A stretch of DNA of 35,876 bases from an uncultured Bacilli bacterium (GCA_944332735.1 CALVKP010000114.1:1-35876); one strand, 5' to 3'. Positions 1 to 9,169 are shown, counted from the stretch's first letter. The notes: generated by a model not told the origin, from the letters alone. Numbers and translations are program-made.

Positions 1-71
1 CGTTGATCATTGTTTATTTTGTTTCTCCTTGATCATTGTTTATTTAGTTTCTCGTGTATCATTGTTTATTT

Positions 72-87
72 AGTTTCACGTGGAACA
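72..87. other. parS: parS-like site 1
   Basis: AGTTTCACGTGGAACA, 15 of 16 identical to the Bacillus parS site read on this strand; only the first base differs. The central palindrome CACGTG is intact. Confidence 0.75.
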
Positions 88-97
88 TTGTTTATTT

Positions 98-113
98 AGT
101 TTCACGTGGAACA
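98..113. other. parS: parS-like site 2
   Basis: Same 16-mer as the sites at 72 and 124, exactly 26 bp from each neighbour, so the three sites lie about two and a half helical turns apart. Confidence 0.75.
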
Positions 114-123
114 TTGTTTATTT

Positions 124-139
124 AGTTTCACGTGGAACA
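124..139. other. parS: parS-like site 3
   Basis: Third identical 16-mer (AGTTTCACGTGGAACA). It is the last full site before the gyrA terminator region. Confidence 0.75.
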
Positions 140-144
140 TTGTT

Positions 145-174
145 CCTTTTTTATCTCAAATGAGATAAAAAAGG
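145..174. repeat. 14-bp perfect inverted repeat
   Basis: ccttttttatctca and its reverse complement are separated by two bases. The palindrome lies between the parS array and the gyrA terminator and shares bases 173-174 with it. It may act as a second, reverse-direction terminator or as an alternative fold of the gyrA 3' end. No function is assigned. Confidence 0.5.
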
Positions 175-192
175 ACTTTTAGATAAAAGTCC
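165..192 (-). terminator. gyrA rho-independent terminator
   Basis: On the minus strand, directly after the gyrA stop, ggactttt pairs with aaaagtcc around a 4-base loop (173-192) and is followed by six T. It closes the recF-gyrB-gyrA transcript. Confidence 0.75.
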
Positions 193-2634
193 CTAATTAT
201 TGTCATTATCAATCTTATCTTCGATTGTTTCTTCTTTTTCTATTAGTGCAACAGTACTAACAATTTGTTCATCTTTTAAGTTAATTAATTTAACACCTTG
301 AGCAACACGACCTGTTGTTGAAACTTGAGATAATGAAAGACGTATTATAATTCCACTATCAGTAATAATCATCAAATCTTCATCACCACTTACTATTTTA
401 AATGCAACAATATTTCCATTTTTTTCTGTGATATTTAATGCTTTAACTCCCTTACTGCCACGATGAGTTTTTCTATACTCATCAATTTTAGTACGCTTTC
501 CATAACCTTTTTCAGTTACAACAAGTACTTCTTGCATTTCTTCTGCAATCTCACAGCCTACGGCATATCCTCCGTCCATATCAATACCTCTAACTCCAGA
601 AGCAGTTCTTCCCATTGTACGAAGTTCCTTTTCATCAAAACGAATCATGCGACCATTAGATGAAGCAATTAATATTTCACTATTTCCATCTGTTTTTTTG
701 ACAGAAATTAATTCATCATTTTCTTTTAATGTAATTGCAATCTTACCATTCGAACGAATGTTCTCAAATTCACTAACAGCAGTTTTCTTTACTATTCCAT
801 TTTTAGTACAGAATACAACATATTTTGCTTCATCATGAGCACTTACTTTTAACATTGTTTTAATTTTTTCGTCTTTATCTAAAGGCAATAAATTTATAAT
901 TGGTAAGCCTTTAGATTGACGACTAAATAATGGAATTTCGTATCCTTTCATACGATATACTTTTCCTTTGTCACTAAAGAACATGATATAATCATGCGTT
1001 GTCATTGAAATTAAACTATCAACAAAATCCTCTTCATTTGTAGACATACCTTTAATTCCTACTCCACCACGATTTTGTGTGTTATAATTTTCACTATTCA
1101 TTCGTTTAATATAACCTTTGTTTGTTAACGTAACAACAATATTTTCAACAGGAATTAATGATTCGTCTTCAATATAATCTATTGCAGACATATCAATATA
1201 AGTTCTTCTTTCATCGGCATATTTTTTCTTAATTTCTAACAATTCTTCTTTAATAATATTTAAAATCTTTGTATTGCTTTCTAAAATTGAACGTAATTCT
1301 TGAATCAGTTTTAACAATTCTGCTAATTCGTTTTCAATTTTTTCTCTTTCTAATCCAGTTAAACGACGTAATTTCATTTCAAGAATTGCGTTTGCTTGAA
1401 TTTCACTCAAACCAAATCTTTCCATTAAATCTTGGCGCGCAATATCATCAGATTTAGCGGCTTTAATCAATTTAATGATTTCATCGATATTATCAAGTGC
1501 AATTTTTAATCCTTCCAAAATATGCACTCTTTTTTCTGCGGCATTTAAATCGAATCTTGTTCTTCTTATAATAACTTCTTTTTGGAAATCAATATATTTT
1601 GAAATAATATCTTTTAAACCTAAAGTTTTTGGAACCCCTTGATCTAACATCAAGAAAGTGATTCCATAATTTGTTTGAAAAGAGGTATGTTTATATAATT
1701 TATTTAAAACAACCTGAGCATTTGCATCTTTTTTTAAAGTAATTGTTATTTTAATACCATTTTTTAAATCTGAATGATAATCTGAAATACCTTCTATTAC
1801 TTTGTTATGAACCAATTCTGCAACTTTATTTTTTAATTCTGATGTGTTAACTCCATATGGTACTTCATCAATTATAATATAATTTCTACCATTTTTTTCT
1901 TCAATATGAGCTTTACTTCGAACAGTAATTGTTCCTTTTCCAGTTTCATATGCTTTTTTGATTCCACTATTTCCTAAAATTGTTGCTCCAGTTGGAAAAT
2001 CAGGCCCTTTAATATATTGCATTAATCCAGTTACATCTATATCTGGATTATCGATGTAAGCAACACAACCATCTATTACTTCACCTAAATTATGTGGTGG
2101 AATATTAGTAGCCATACCAACAGCAATTCCTGTTGTTCCATTTACTAAAATATTAGGAAAACGAGAAGGTAAAACTTTTGGTTCTTGTTCCAATTCATCA
2201 AAATTTGGTACAAAATCTACAGTATCTTTATTAATATTTCTTAATAATTCCAATGAAATTTTTGATAATCGCGATTCGGTATAACGCATTGCTGCTGCAC
2301 CATATCCTTCAATGTTACCAAAATTTCCATGGCCATCAACTAGCATATAACGATATGAGAAATCTTGTGCCATACGAACCATTGCTTCATATATGGAAGA
2401 ATCACCATGTGGGTGAAATTTTCCCATAACATCTCCGACAATTCTGGCACTCTTTTTATGAGGTTTATCTGGCGTAATTCCTGATGCATACATAGAATAT
2501 AAGATACGTCTATGAACAGGTTTTAATCCATCTCTAAGATCTGGTAAAGCACGTGAAGTAATTACACTCATAGAGTATTCTAAGAATGATTTTCGTACTT
2601 CTTCTACGATATTTTGTTCTTTTAATTGATCCAT
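193..2634 (-). CDS. gyrA: DNA gyrase subunit A
   Basis: GyrA forms the A2B2 gyrase that introduces negative supercoils, and carries the DNA-cleaving tyrosine. The catalytic Tyr is Y118 in [10 protein letters not shown]. The quinolone-determining region [17 protein letters not shown] (74-90) has Ser79 and Glu83 at the two classical resistance positions, so it looks wild type. The C-terminal beta-pinwheel carries a GyrA-box, QNRGGVG, near residue 520, which favours gyrase over topoisomerase IV. The length of 813 residues is close to Bacillus GyrA. An in-frame ATG at 2650-2652 exists, but ATG at 2632-2634 has AGGAGTGATAG at good spacing and gives the usual MDQLKEQ-type start, so I use it. It lies 10 nt after gyrB and ends in a terminator. 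Confidence 0.97.
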   Translation of the reverse strand: MDQLKEQNIVEEVRKSFLEYSMSVITSRALPDLRDGLKPVHRRILYSMYASGITPDKPHKKSARIVGDVMGKFHPHGDSSIYEAMVRMAQDFSYRYMLVDGHGNFGNIEGYGAAAMRYTESRLSKISLELLRNINKDTVDFVPNFDELEQEPKVLPSRFPNILVNGTTGIAVGMATNIPPHNLGEVIDGCVAYIDNPDIDVTGLMQYIKGPDFPTGATILGNSGIKKAYETGKGTITVRSKAHIEEKNGRNYIIIDEVPYGVNTSELKNKVAELVHNKVIEGISDYHSDLKNGIKITITLKKDANAQVVLNKLYKHTSFQTNYGITFLMLDQGVPKTLGLKDIISKYIDFQKEVIIRRTRFDLNAAEKRVHILEGLKIALDNIDEIIKLIKAAKSDDIARQDLMERFGLSEIQANAILEMKLRRLTGLEREKIENELAELLKLIQELRSILESNTKILNIIKEELLEIKKKYADERRTYIDMSAIDYIEDESLIPVENIVVTLTNKGYIKRMNSENYNTQNRGGVGIKGMSTNEEDFVDSLISMTTHDYIMFFSDKGKVYRMKGYEIPLFSRQSKGLPIINLLPLDKDEKIKTMLKVSAHDEAKYVVFCTKNGIVKKTAVSEFENIRSNGKIAITLKENDELISVKKTDGNSEILIASSNGRMIRFDEKELRTMGRTASGVRGIDMDGGYAVGCEIAEEMQEVLVVTEKGYGKRTKIDEYRKTHRGSKGVKALNITEKNGNIVAFKIVSGDEDLMIITDSGIIIRLSLSQVSTTGRVAQGVKLINLKDEQIVSTVALIEKEETIEDKIDNDNN

Positions 2635-2644
2635 TCTATCACTC

Positions 2645-4573
2645 CTATACATCTATCATTTCTGCAAATTTTGCATTTGTTTCAATAAAATTACGACGTG
2701 GTTCTACTTCTTCTCCCATGAGTTGCGAGAATACTTGATCTGCTCGAACCATATCATCTACAGTAATTTGTCTTAATACGCGTTTATGAATATCCATCGT
2801 TGTTTCGTTTAACTCTTCGGCATCCATTTCTCCTAAACCTTTCATACGGGCAATTTCATATTTTGTATTAGGGTTTAAGCTTGCAATATATTCATCTCTT
2901 TCAGCTTCATTTAATACGTATTTAATGGTTTTACCATGCTTAATAACGAACAAAGGTGGTTGAGCTGCATAAACGTGTCCTGCCTCTACAATTGGTCTAA
3001 AAAAGCGGTAAAATAGAGTTAAAAGAAGCACTCGAATATGAGAACCATCAACATCAGCATCAGTCATAATAATAATTTTGTCATATCTAAGTTTTGATAA
3101 ATCAAATTCTTCTCCAATACCAGTTCCAAAAGCAGTAATAATTGTTCTAATTTCTTCATTTCCCAAAGCACGATCTAATCTTGCTTTTTCTACATTTAAA
3201 ATCTTTCCACGTAATGGAAGAATTGCTTGTGTCATACTATCTCTACCTTTAATAGCACTACCCCCAGCAGAATCCCCTTCTACTAAAAATATTTCACATT
3301 CACTTGCATCTTTACTCTTACAATCAGATAATTTTCCCCATGTATTAGTCATATCTAAATCACCTTTACGGCGTGTTAATTCACGTGCTCTTTTTGCTGC
3401 TACTCTAGCTTTAGCTGCAAGCATTGCTTTTTCAACAATTGCTTTTGCTTGATTAGGATTTTCAAGTAAAAATCTTTCTAACCCTTCTCCAAATATACTA
3501 GAAGCAATTTTACGAACTTCAGAATTACCTAATTTTGTTTTAGTTTGACCTTCAAATTGAGGGTCTGGATGTTTACAAGATACAATTAATGTTAATCCTT
3601 CTTTTACATCTTCAGAACTCAAATTATCATCTTTTTCTTTTAATATATTATTTTTTCTAGCATAATTATTTAATACACGGGTTAAAGCCATTCTAACTCC
3701 ATCTTCATGAGTTCCTCCTTCTGGTGTATGAATATTATTTACAAATGAATAAATACTAGCAGAATATCCTGTATTATATTGTAGTGCAACTTCAATGCTA
3801 ATATCATTTTCCACACTACCTATATGAATAATACTTTCATGAATTGGGGTTTTATTTTTATTTAAAAATTTAACATACTCACTTAATCCACCTTCATAAA
3901 CAAATTCTTCACGTTTTTTCTCTGCTTCATTTCTATCATCACATAAAATAATACGAAGTCCTTTATTTAAGAAAGCAAGTTCTCTTACTCTTTCTTTTAA
4001 AATATCATAATCAAAAGAAGTTGTTTCTGTAAAAATCGTAGGATCTGGTTTAAATGTAACTGTTGTACCAGTTCGTTCTATATCACATTCACCAATAACT
4101 TTCAAACGATCAACCGTTTTTCCTCCATTTTCAAAACGAATAAAGTAAATTTTACCATCTTGATAAACTTTTACTTCCACCCAGCTACTTAATGCATTAA
4201 CTACAGAAGCACCAACACCATGAAGACCACCAGAAACTTTATATCCGCCGCCTCCAAACTTACCACCAGCATGTAATACTGTATAAACTGTTTCTACAGT
4301 TGAAATACCGGTTTTTGGGTGAATACCTGTGGGAATGCCACGCCCATCATCTTTTACTGTTACAGACTCATCTTTATTAACAATAATTTCAATATCATCA
4401 CAATATCCAGCTAACGCTTCATCAATCGCATTATCTACAATTTCCCATACCAAATGATGTAAGCCACGAGAACTTGTAGATCCAATATACATACCAGGAC
4501 GTTTTCTAACAGCTTCCAATCCTTCTAATACTTGAATATCAGACGCATTATAATGTTCAATCTTTTCTTCCAT
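2645..4573 (-). CDS. gyrB: DNA gyrase subunit B
   Basis: This is the ATPase subunit of gyrase. The N-terminal GHKL ATPase carries [13 protein letters not shown] (Mg-binding Asn), [11 protein letters not shown] and the glycine-rich lid [15 protein letters not shown]. The TOPRIM domain has [12 protein letters not shown] and the DADVDGSHI metal motif, with [12 protein letters not shown] between them. The C-terminal tail [18 protein letters not shown] is typical. The length of 642 residues is normal for the Gram-positive form without the Enterobacteria insertion. The start ATG is preceded by GAGGTG inside the end of recF, with 3 nt between recF stop and gyrB start, so the two are transcribed and probably translated together. 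Confidence 0.97.
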   Translation of the reverse strand: MEEKIEHYNASDIQVLEGLEAVRKRPGMYIGSTSSRGLHHLVWEIVDNAIDEALAGYCDDIEIIVNKDESVTVKDDGRGIPTGIHPKTGISTVETVYTVLHAGGKFGGGGYKVSGGLHGVGASVVNALSSWVEVKVYQDGKIYFIRFENGGKTVDRLKVIGECDIERTGTTVTFKPDPTIFTETTSFDYDILKERVRELAFLNKGLRIILCDDRNEAEKKREEFVYEGGLSEYVKFLNKNKTPIHESIIHIGSVENDISIEVALQYNTGYSASIYSFVNNIHTPEGGTHEDGVRMALTRVLNNYARKNNILKEKDDNLSSEDVKEGLTLIVSCKHPDPQFEGQTKTKLGNSEVRKIASSIFGEGLERFLLENPNQAKAIVEKAMLAAKARVAAKRARELTRRKGDLDMTNTWGKLSDCKSKDASECEIFLVEGDSAGGSAIKGRDSMTQAILPLRGKILNVEKARLDRALGNEEIRTIITAFGTGIGEEFDLSKLRYDKIIIMTDADVDGSHIRVLLLTLFYRFFRPIVEAGHVYAAQPPLFVIKHGKTIKYVLNEAERDEYIASLNPNTKYEIARMKGLGEMDAEELNETTMDIHKRVLRQITVDDMVRADQVFSQLMGEEVEPRRNFIETNAKFAEMIDV

Positions 4574-4576
4574 AAT

Positions 4577-5689
4577 TTACACCTCATCTTTACTGACTAA
4601 TTTTCCATCATGAATATGAATTAAAGATGCATTTTCGATTAATTTTGAATCTAATAATTCTAATTCAGTTGTTGTAATAATTGTTTGTGTATTATGATTA
4701 ATATGTTTTAGTAAATTATTTCTCTTATGAAAATCCAATTCACTAAAAACATCATCTAATAATAATATTGGAGTATCTTTCTTATAATCTTGAAATAATT
4801 TAATTTCTGCTAATTTTAAAGCAAGCACAGCCATTCTTTGTTGGCCTTGAGAACCGTAAGATTTTAACAAATTCCCATCTAAAAGAAATTCTAAATCATC
4901 TTTATGTGGACCAACTAACGTAACACCTAGCCTTTTTTCTACTTCTTGATGTTTCTTTAATTTTTCTAACAACTGTATTTGATAGGAAATATCACTTTCT
5001 AAATCAATATTTGTATGATAATTCAAAGAAAATGATTTTAATCCTGATATATCTTCAAATATAACAGGAACATACTGATTTAATTTATCGACAAATTTTT
5101 TCCTCATTCGATAAATTAATTCGGCTTTCATTACAAAATATTGATTCAATATAGATAAATATCCTTCATCTACATATTCGCCTTTAACATATTGTTTTAA
5201 ACAATCATTTCTCATTTTTAGTAATTTATTATAATCGTTTAATACATCTAAATATGTAGAATATAATTGTGATAATTCAAGATTCATAAATCTTCTACGA
5301 AATGATGGACCTGCTTTAATTAAATCTAAATCTTCGGGATAAAAAATAATAAGATTCATATGTGAAATATAATCACTCATTTTTTTTATCTCATTATGAT
5401 TAATCTTTAATAATTTCTTTGTTTTTGAAATTCCTATTTCTAATGTTTCAGTTTGATCTTGAAAAAAAACATTTCCTTTAATATATGCAGCTGATTCATT
5501 CTTTTGAATTAATGTATTATCAATAAAAGATCTATGAGATTTTGTCATTCCTAATACATAAATTGCCTCTAACAAATTTGTTTTTCCCTGAGCATTATTT
5601 CCATAAATAATATTAATGGAGGGTTGAAATGAAATTTGAAAGTCGTTGTAATTACGAAAATGACTCACATAAATATTTTCTAAATACAT
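4577..5689 (-). CDS. recF: DNA replication and repair protein RecF
   Basis: RecF is an SMC-like ATPase that helps load RecA at single-strand gaps. Visible parts are Walker A in YGNNAQGKTNLLEA, the ABC signature SQGQQRMAVLALKLAE and Walker B ILLLDDVFSELD near the C terminus. Two upstream in-frame ATGs exist (5714-5716 and 5699-5701). ATG at 5687-5689 gives the family start MYLENIYVSHFRNY, a 370-residue protein (the Bacillus length) and a GAGGGAGG purine stretch just upstream. It is the first gene of recF-gyrB-gyrA and has its own promoter. The small S4-domain gene rlbA (yaaA), normally between dnaN and recF in Bacilli, is absent here. Confidence 0.95.
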   Translation of the reverse strand: MYLENIYVSHFRNYNDFQISFQPSINIIYGNNAQGKTNLLEAIYVLGMTKSHRSFIDNTLIQKNESAAYIKGNVFFQDQTETLEIGISKTKKLLKINHNEIKKMSDYISHMNLIIFYPEDLDLIKAGPSFRRRFMNLELSQLYSTYLDVLNDYNKLLKMRNDCLKQYVKGEYVDEGYLSILNQYFVMKAELIYRMRKKFVDKLNQYVPVIFEDISGLKSFSLNYHTNIDLESDISYQIQLLEKLKKHQEVEKRLGVTLVGPHKDDLEFLLDGNLLKSYGSQGQQRMAVLALKLAEIKLFQDYKKDTPILLLDDVFSELDFHKRNNLLKHINHNTQTIITTTELELLDSKLIENASLIHIHDGKLVSKDEV

Positions 5690-5764
5690 ATCCTCCCTCA
5701 TTTCTAGAAAAAACACTGTTATTTTGAAATTAGTATATAAAAGGTACTCCTATACACACTTACT

Positions 5765-5773
5765 ATTATACCA
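5765..5773 (-). promoter_or_regulatory. extended -10 promoter for recF-gyrB-gyrA
   Basis: On the minus strand TGGTATAAT (extended TG plus perfect TATAAT) lies 76 nt before the recF start. The -35 region is only T-rich. It sits just after the terminator of the upstream gene, so this operon is separately transcribed. Confidence 0.65.
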
Positions 5774-5793
5774 TAGAAATGACGTAAAAAATA

Positions 5794-5820
5794 AAAAAAC
5801 AAGCAAAATGCTTGTTTTTT
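5794..5820 (-). terminator. comK terminator (symmetrical)
   Basis: aaaaaacaagca pairs with tgcttgtttttt around an aaa loop, with T-runs on both strands. It abuts the stop codon of the comK-family gene and isolates it from recF. Confidence 0.8.
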
Positions 5821-6269
5821 TAAAATATTTTTCGTTTTCTTAAAACTGATTCTAACTTTGTTGCTCTTAAAATTTGATTTTCCAACGAACCATATGAAAT
5901 ATCTAATTCAATATTTTTTCCGCAGTGAAAATATAATATTGATTTTTCCTCACAACGAATATGATTCTTAACATGATTTAAAGCTATCCAAGCACATTTA
6001 GGAAATCTTGGTGAAGCTGTTGGAAAAAAAATAATAGATTGAGTTTCTTCAATAATAATTGGTGCTTTATAATTAATACCTGTCAGATGTTTTGTTCCTT
6101 CATGTCTACCTAGATAAGAACTGCCAAAAGAACGACAACTATAATCAATAATTTGACTTGGAGTTTGATTTACCAAAAAACTATCTTGTTTCTCAATAAC
6201 TTTTGTTACGTTTGTTCCTACTGGTAGCAAAGCCAATGTATTTGAATTTACTTCATATTCATTTATCAT
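5820..6269 (-). CDS. comK: ComK-family competence transcription factor
   Basis: ComK is the master activator of DNA-uptake genes in Bacillus and relatives and binds paired AT-boxes. The 149-residue product follows the family from end to end of the conserved part: NEYEVNSNTLALLP (3-16), KVIEKQDSFLVNQTPSQIID (23-42), SCRSFGSSYLGRHEGT (44-59), FFPTASPRFPKCAWI (81-95), HV at 99-100 and ELDISYGSLENQILR (121-135). It ends soon after this and lacks about 40 C-terminal residues of Bacillus ComK (192 aa), a part involved there in degradation control and assembly. Start ATG at 6267-6269 has GGAGGTG six bases upstream; longer in-frame readings lack a site. The gene is monocistronic between two terminators. 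Confidence 0.88.
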   Translation of the reverse strand: MINEYEVNSNTLALLPVGTNVTKVIEKQDSFLVNQTPSQIIDYSCRSFGSSYLGRHEGTKHLTGINYKAPIIIEETQSIIFFPTASPRFPKCAWIALNHVKNHIRCEEKSILYFHCGKNIELDISYGSLENQILRATKLESVLRKRKIF

Positions 6270-6294
6270 TTTTTCACCTCCTCTATTAATAATG

Positions 6295-6313
6295 TTCGAC
6301 AAAATAAGTCGAA
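6295..6313. promoter_or_regulatory. Spo0A-box palindrome upstream of comK
   Basis: TTCGAC and GTCGAA flank a 7-base AT centre. The left arm, read on the minus strand, is TTTTGTCGAACA, containing the perfect 0A-box heptamer TGTCGAA (6295-6301). The right arm has AGTCGAA (one mismatch, 6307-6313). It lies 25-45 nt upstream of the comK start, in its promoter or leader. A hairpin in the leader RNA is an alternative reading. Confidence 0.5.
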
Positions 6314-6347
6314 TGTCCTTTACTTTATCAAAAAAAAGTGAAAAAAA

Positions 6348-6365
6348 TGTCATTTTTTGTCGACA
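6348..6365 (+). promoter_or_regulatory. degenerate tandem Spo0A-like boxes upstream of comK
   Basis: TGTCATT at 6348 and TGTCGAC at 6358 are spaced exactly 10 bp, the spacing of tandem 0A boxes. They match the TGTCGAA heptamer 5/7 and 6/7. The overlapping AAAATGTCATTTT (6344-6356) also fits a single ComK AT-box (AAAA-N5-TTTT). Both motifs are weak in such AT-rich DNA. Confidence 0.3.
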
Positions 6366-6370
6366 CTAAA

Positions 6371-6393
6371 AAAAAAAGAACAAAATGTTCTTT
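6371..6393 (-). terminator. dnaN terminator
   Basis: Minus-strand AAAGAACA pairs with TGTTCTTT around a 3-base loop and is followed by a run of T. The stem overlaps the dnaN stop codon. Confidence 0.75.
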
Positions 6394-7513
6394 AATATGT
6401 ACGAATCGGTAAAATTAGTTGTATTAGATTATCACTCTCAGGATTTTTAAGAATAATTGGCTTAATCTCCCCATTAAATAATAATTCTACTTCTTCACTT
6501 TCAAATGATTTTAAAGCATCCATCATATATTTACTACTAAATGCAATTTTTATTTCTTTATCATTGTTTTTTTGCACACTCAATTTTTCTTCTACATTCC
6601 CAATTTCTGGAATATTAGATGACACAATAATTTCTGTTCCTTTACTCTGTAATTTGATTGTATTTTTATCTGCTTCATTTGTTAATAAAGACGCACGATC
6701 GATAGAATTAAAGAAATCTCTGTAATTAACACGCATCGTCAATTCAAAGTCTGTAGGAATTAATTTTGATGTATTTGGATATGTTCCATTAATTAAACGA
6801 GACATCATTATAATAGAATTAAATTTAAATATAACTTTATTATTAAATACATGCATTTCTAATTGTTCATCTTCATCATTAAATAAACGAATTAATTCAT
6901 TTAAATTTTTTGTAGGAATAACAATATCTGTCGCATCTTGTAATAAACTTTGAATCTCAACAGTTTTTTTAGCTAAACGATATGAATCAGTTGCTGTACA
7001 TTCTAATAAATTTCCTTCAAAATGGAAATTAATACCTGTTAAAATAGGTCTAGATTCTTGTGTAGAAGTAGCAAATGAAGTTTGTGTAATAATGTTTTTA
7101 AATAATTTTTGAGAAATATAAACTGGTGTTTTACTATCTTCTAATTCTAAATTAGGAAATTCTGATACATTATTACAATTCAAATGAAACGAAGAATTTT
7201 GTGTATAAATATAAAGTTTAGAATCAACAACTTCTTCTATATTAATTAATTCATTAGGTAATTTTCTAATAATTTCGTATATATATCTACCAGATACAAC
7301 TATTTCTCCTGTAGTATCAATATTATCAATATCTTTTTTATCAATAAAAGTTTTAATAGCTACTTCATTATCAGTACTCATTAAATAAAGTCCCTCATTT
7401 GTTAATTCAAATTTAATACAATTTAATATTGGTATTAAATTTTTATTAGATATACCCCTAATTACATAATTTAAATGTTCCATTAATTTGTTTTGTTTAA
7501 TTGTCAATTTCAT
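6392..7513 (-). CDS. dnaN: DNA polymerase III beta subunit (sliding clamp)
   Basis: DnaN is the ring-shaped dimer that tethers polymerase III to DNA. The 373-residue protein has the three repeated clamp folds: MKLTIKQNKLMEHLNYVIRG at the start, the middle-domain signature RPILTGINFHFEGNLLECTATDSYRLAKK, and the C-terminal hydrophobic-pocket tail IQLILPIRTY. AAGGT lies nine bases before the ATG. It sits 151 nt downstream of dnaA in the canonical order. It has its own promoter containing a DnaA box and ends in a hairpin terminator. Confidence 0.97.
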   Translation of the reverse strand: MKLTIKQNKLMEHLNYVIRGISNKNLIPILNCIKFELTNEGLYLMSTDNEVAIKTFIDKKDIDNIDTTGEIVVSGRYIYEIIRKLPNELINIEEVVDSKLYIYTQNSSFHLNCNNVSEFPNLELEDSKTPVYISQKLFKNIITQTSFATSTQESRPILTGINFHFEGNLLECTATDSYRLAKKTVEIQSLLQDATDIVIPTKNLNELIRLFNDEDEQLEMHVFNNKVIFKFNSIIMMSRLINGTYPNTSKLIPTDFELTMRVNYRDFFNSIDRASLLTNEADKNTIKLQSKGTEIIVSSNIPEIGNVEEKLSVQKNNDKEIKIAFSSKYMMDALKSFESEEVELLFNGEIKPIILKNPESDNLIQLILPIRTY

Positions 7514-7664
7514 AGTTTATACCTTCTTTCTTGTTATTATTTAATAAATATATTTATATTATAAAAGTGGATTGTGTGGAAAAACAAAATATGATTGAAA
7601 AATAATGTCAAAATGAGAATTAAACATTGTGGAAAAAAAGTATATAAATTTTATTTTTACACAA
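7514..7664. other. dnaA-dnaN intergenic region with DnaA-box-like sites
   Basis: The minus-strand 9-mers TTTTCCACA at 7575-7583 and 7628-7636 each differ from the DnaA box TTATCCACA at one position. Many Firmicutes have a bipartite origin with box clusters on both sides of dnaA, and this would be the second, smaller part. The rest of the 151 bp is almost pure AT. Confidence 0.6.
7558..7587 (-). promoter_or_regulatory. dnaN promoter overlapping a DnaA box
   Basis: On the minus strand TTGTTT, an 18-nt spacer and TATAAT. The TTTTCCACA DnaA-like box (7575-7583) overlaps the end of the -35 and the spacer, so DnaA could regulate dnaN here. Confidence 0.65.
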
Positions 7665-9017
7665 TTATTTGATTTGAGTAATAATTTTTTGTATTTCCAT
7701 CTCTAAAATTGGGTTTTTTTTCATTTCATTTTTAATTTTTTCCACTGAATGCATTACGGTAGTATGATCTTTTCCACCAAATTCGATTCCTATCTTAGGT
7801 AGAGATTCTTCTAATACTGTTCTGCATATATACATAGCAATTTGACGTGGAACTGCAATTGCAGCTATTCTTTTTTTACTTTTTAAATCTTCCACTGTAA
7901 TATTATAATTACTCGCAACTAGCTGTTGTACTTGATCTATTTTGTTTTTTGCAACAACACTTTTTGCAAAATAATCTTTTAACGCTTCAATTGCTAAATC
8001 TAATGTAATATCTGATCCATTCATCATTGTTGCGTAAGCTACCACACGCGTAATAGCACCTTCTAATTTTCGAATATCACTTGTACAATTACTAGCTATG
8101 TATTCTTTTACTTCTTTAGGAAAAGCATTGGACATAACCTGACCTTCTAATTTTTTATCAATAATATCCATTCTTAATTTAAAATCAGGTGGCAAAATAT
8201 CTATTGTAAGCCCCCAGTTAAATCTTGTACGTAATCTATCTTCTAATAATTTTAAATCATCCGGTGAGCGATCAGAAGAAATAATAATTTGTTTATTATT
8301 ACCATATAAATCATTAAAAGTGTTGAAAAATTCTTGTTGTGTTTGATTAGCATTTCCTAAATATTGAATATCATCAATCATTAATACATCAATATCACGA
8401 TATTTTCTTTTAAAGATATCAACGCTATCGAAATTATTTCCGTCTTTATTCTTTTTATTAATTCCAATAAAATCAGAGACAAATTTTTCACTTGTTACAT
8501 ATAAAACTCTTTTTTTACTATTTTTAATAATATAATTTCCAATTGCATGCATCAAATGTGTTTTACCTAAACCACTATTTCCATATATAAATAAAGGATT
8601 ATACATAAATCCAGGTTTTTCTGCAACAGCAAGAGAAGTTGCTTTAGCAAATTTATTACTTGATCCAACAATGAAGTTATCAAATGTATATAAAGGATTT
8701 AAATTTGTTTCATATTCATTAATAGAAGGAACTCCAACATTATCTGTATTTATTTCAATATTTTTCTCTATTTCTTCATTTGTTACATATTCAAATTGAA
8801 AATTAGTTCCCGTAATTTCTGCAAAAGTTTCTTGAATTAAGTCATTATAATTTTCTTTTAAATGTTTTTTATGAACATGCATTGGAACTAATACAGTAGC
8901 GTGATTTTCTTTTAGTTCAATTAACTCTGTTTCCATAAACCATGTTTCAAAAAGCATCGGTGATATATTTTCTTTCATTTTCTCTAAAAAAGTTTTCCAC
9001 AATGTTTTGTTATCCAT
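7665..9017 (-). CDS. dnaA: chromosomal replication initiator DnaA
   Basis: DnaA is an AAA+ ATPase that binds DnaA boxes and melts the origin. Domain I (LWKTFLEKMKENISPMLFETW) is at the N terminus. Domain III has Walker A GNSGLGKTHLMHAIGNY and Walker B VLMIDDIQYL, plus sensor and arginine-finger segments. Domain IV carries the DNA-binding signature GGKDHTTVMHSVEKIK. The linker (domain II) is short. Length is 450 residues. An upstream in-frame ATG at 9042-9044 lacks a ribosome site; ATG at 9015-9017 follows GAGGTGG, ten bases away, and gives MDNKTLW. No clean sigma-A promoter was recognised upstream, where DnaA boxes start. Confidence 0.97.
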   Translation of the reverse strand: MDNKTLWKTFLEKMKENISPMLFETWFMETELIELKENHATVLVPMHVHKKHLKENYNDLIQETFAEITGTNFQFEYVTNEEIEKNIEINTDNVGVPSINEYETNLNPLYTFDNFIVGSSNKFAKATSLAVAEKPGFMYNPLFIYGNSGLGKTHLMHAIGNYIIKNSKKRVLYVTSEKFVSDFIGINKKNKDGNNFDSVDIFKRKYRDIDVLMIDDIQYLGNANQTQQEFFNTFNDLYGNNKQIIISSDRSPDDLKLLEDRLRTRFNWGLTIDILPPDFKLRMDIIDKKLEGQVMSNAFPKEVKEYIASNCTSDIRKLEGAITRVVAYATMMNGSDITLDLAIEALKDYFAKSVVAKNKIDQVQQLVASNYNITVEDLKSKKRIAAIAVPRQIAMYICRTVLEESLPKIGIEFGGKDHTTVMHSVEKIKNEMKKNPILEMEIQKIITQIK

Positions 9018-9169
9018 AGAAAAAATACCACCTCGATTTCTCATTAACTACCAATATTCTACATTATTTTTAATGAAAATACTAGTAAAATCAATAAAAA
9101 ATGTGGAAAAACAGAAACACACATACTTTTCCACACATTAAAATAATAAAAAACAATAAAAAAACATAG

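Larger units (their letters stand above)
6..142. repeat. 26-bp tandem repeat array carrying parS-like centromere sites
   Basis: Five full units start at 6, 32, 58, 84 and 110, and a partial sixth starts at 136, with an exact 26-bp period. Units share an attgtttatttagtttc backbone. The units spanning 72-87, 98-113 and 124-139 each contain AGTTTCACGTGGAACA, which matches 15 of 16 positions of the Bacillus parS site (TGTTTCACGTGGAACA in this orientation). The equivalents at 46-61 and 20-35 have lost the central CACGTG, so similarity decays towards the left edge. ParB-family proteins load at parS and slide along DNA as CTP clamps. The position next to gyrA and about 9 kb from oriC fits centromere function. 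The array may continue beyond the window start. Confidence 0.8.

Noticed and set aside
1-142. CRISPR array reading of the left-edge repeats
   Set aside because: The 26-bp units abut directly with no variable spacers, and each contains a parS core, so they are tandem repeats and not repeat-spacer units.
3376-3392. CACGTG within gyrB as an extra parS site
   Set aside because: Only the central six bases match; the flanking bases do not fit TGTTTCACGTGGAACA. The same applies to the CACGTG sites near 2551 and 32889.
3078-3452. 124-residue plus-strand frame opposite gyrB
   Set aside because: It lies wholly antisense inside a well-supported gyrB, has no ribosome site and no recognisable motif; it is a shadow frame.
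6344-6356. ComK AT-box autoregulatory site
   Set aside because: AAAATGTCATTTT fits one AT-box, but no second box lies at 8, 18 or 31 bp, and single boxes are expected by chance in this AT-rich DNA.
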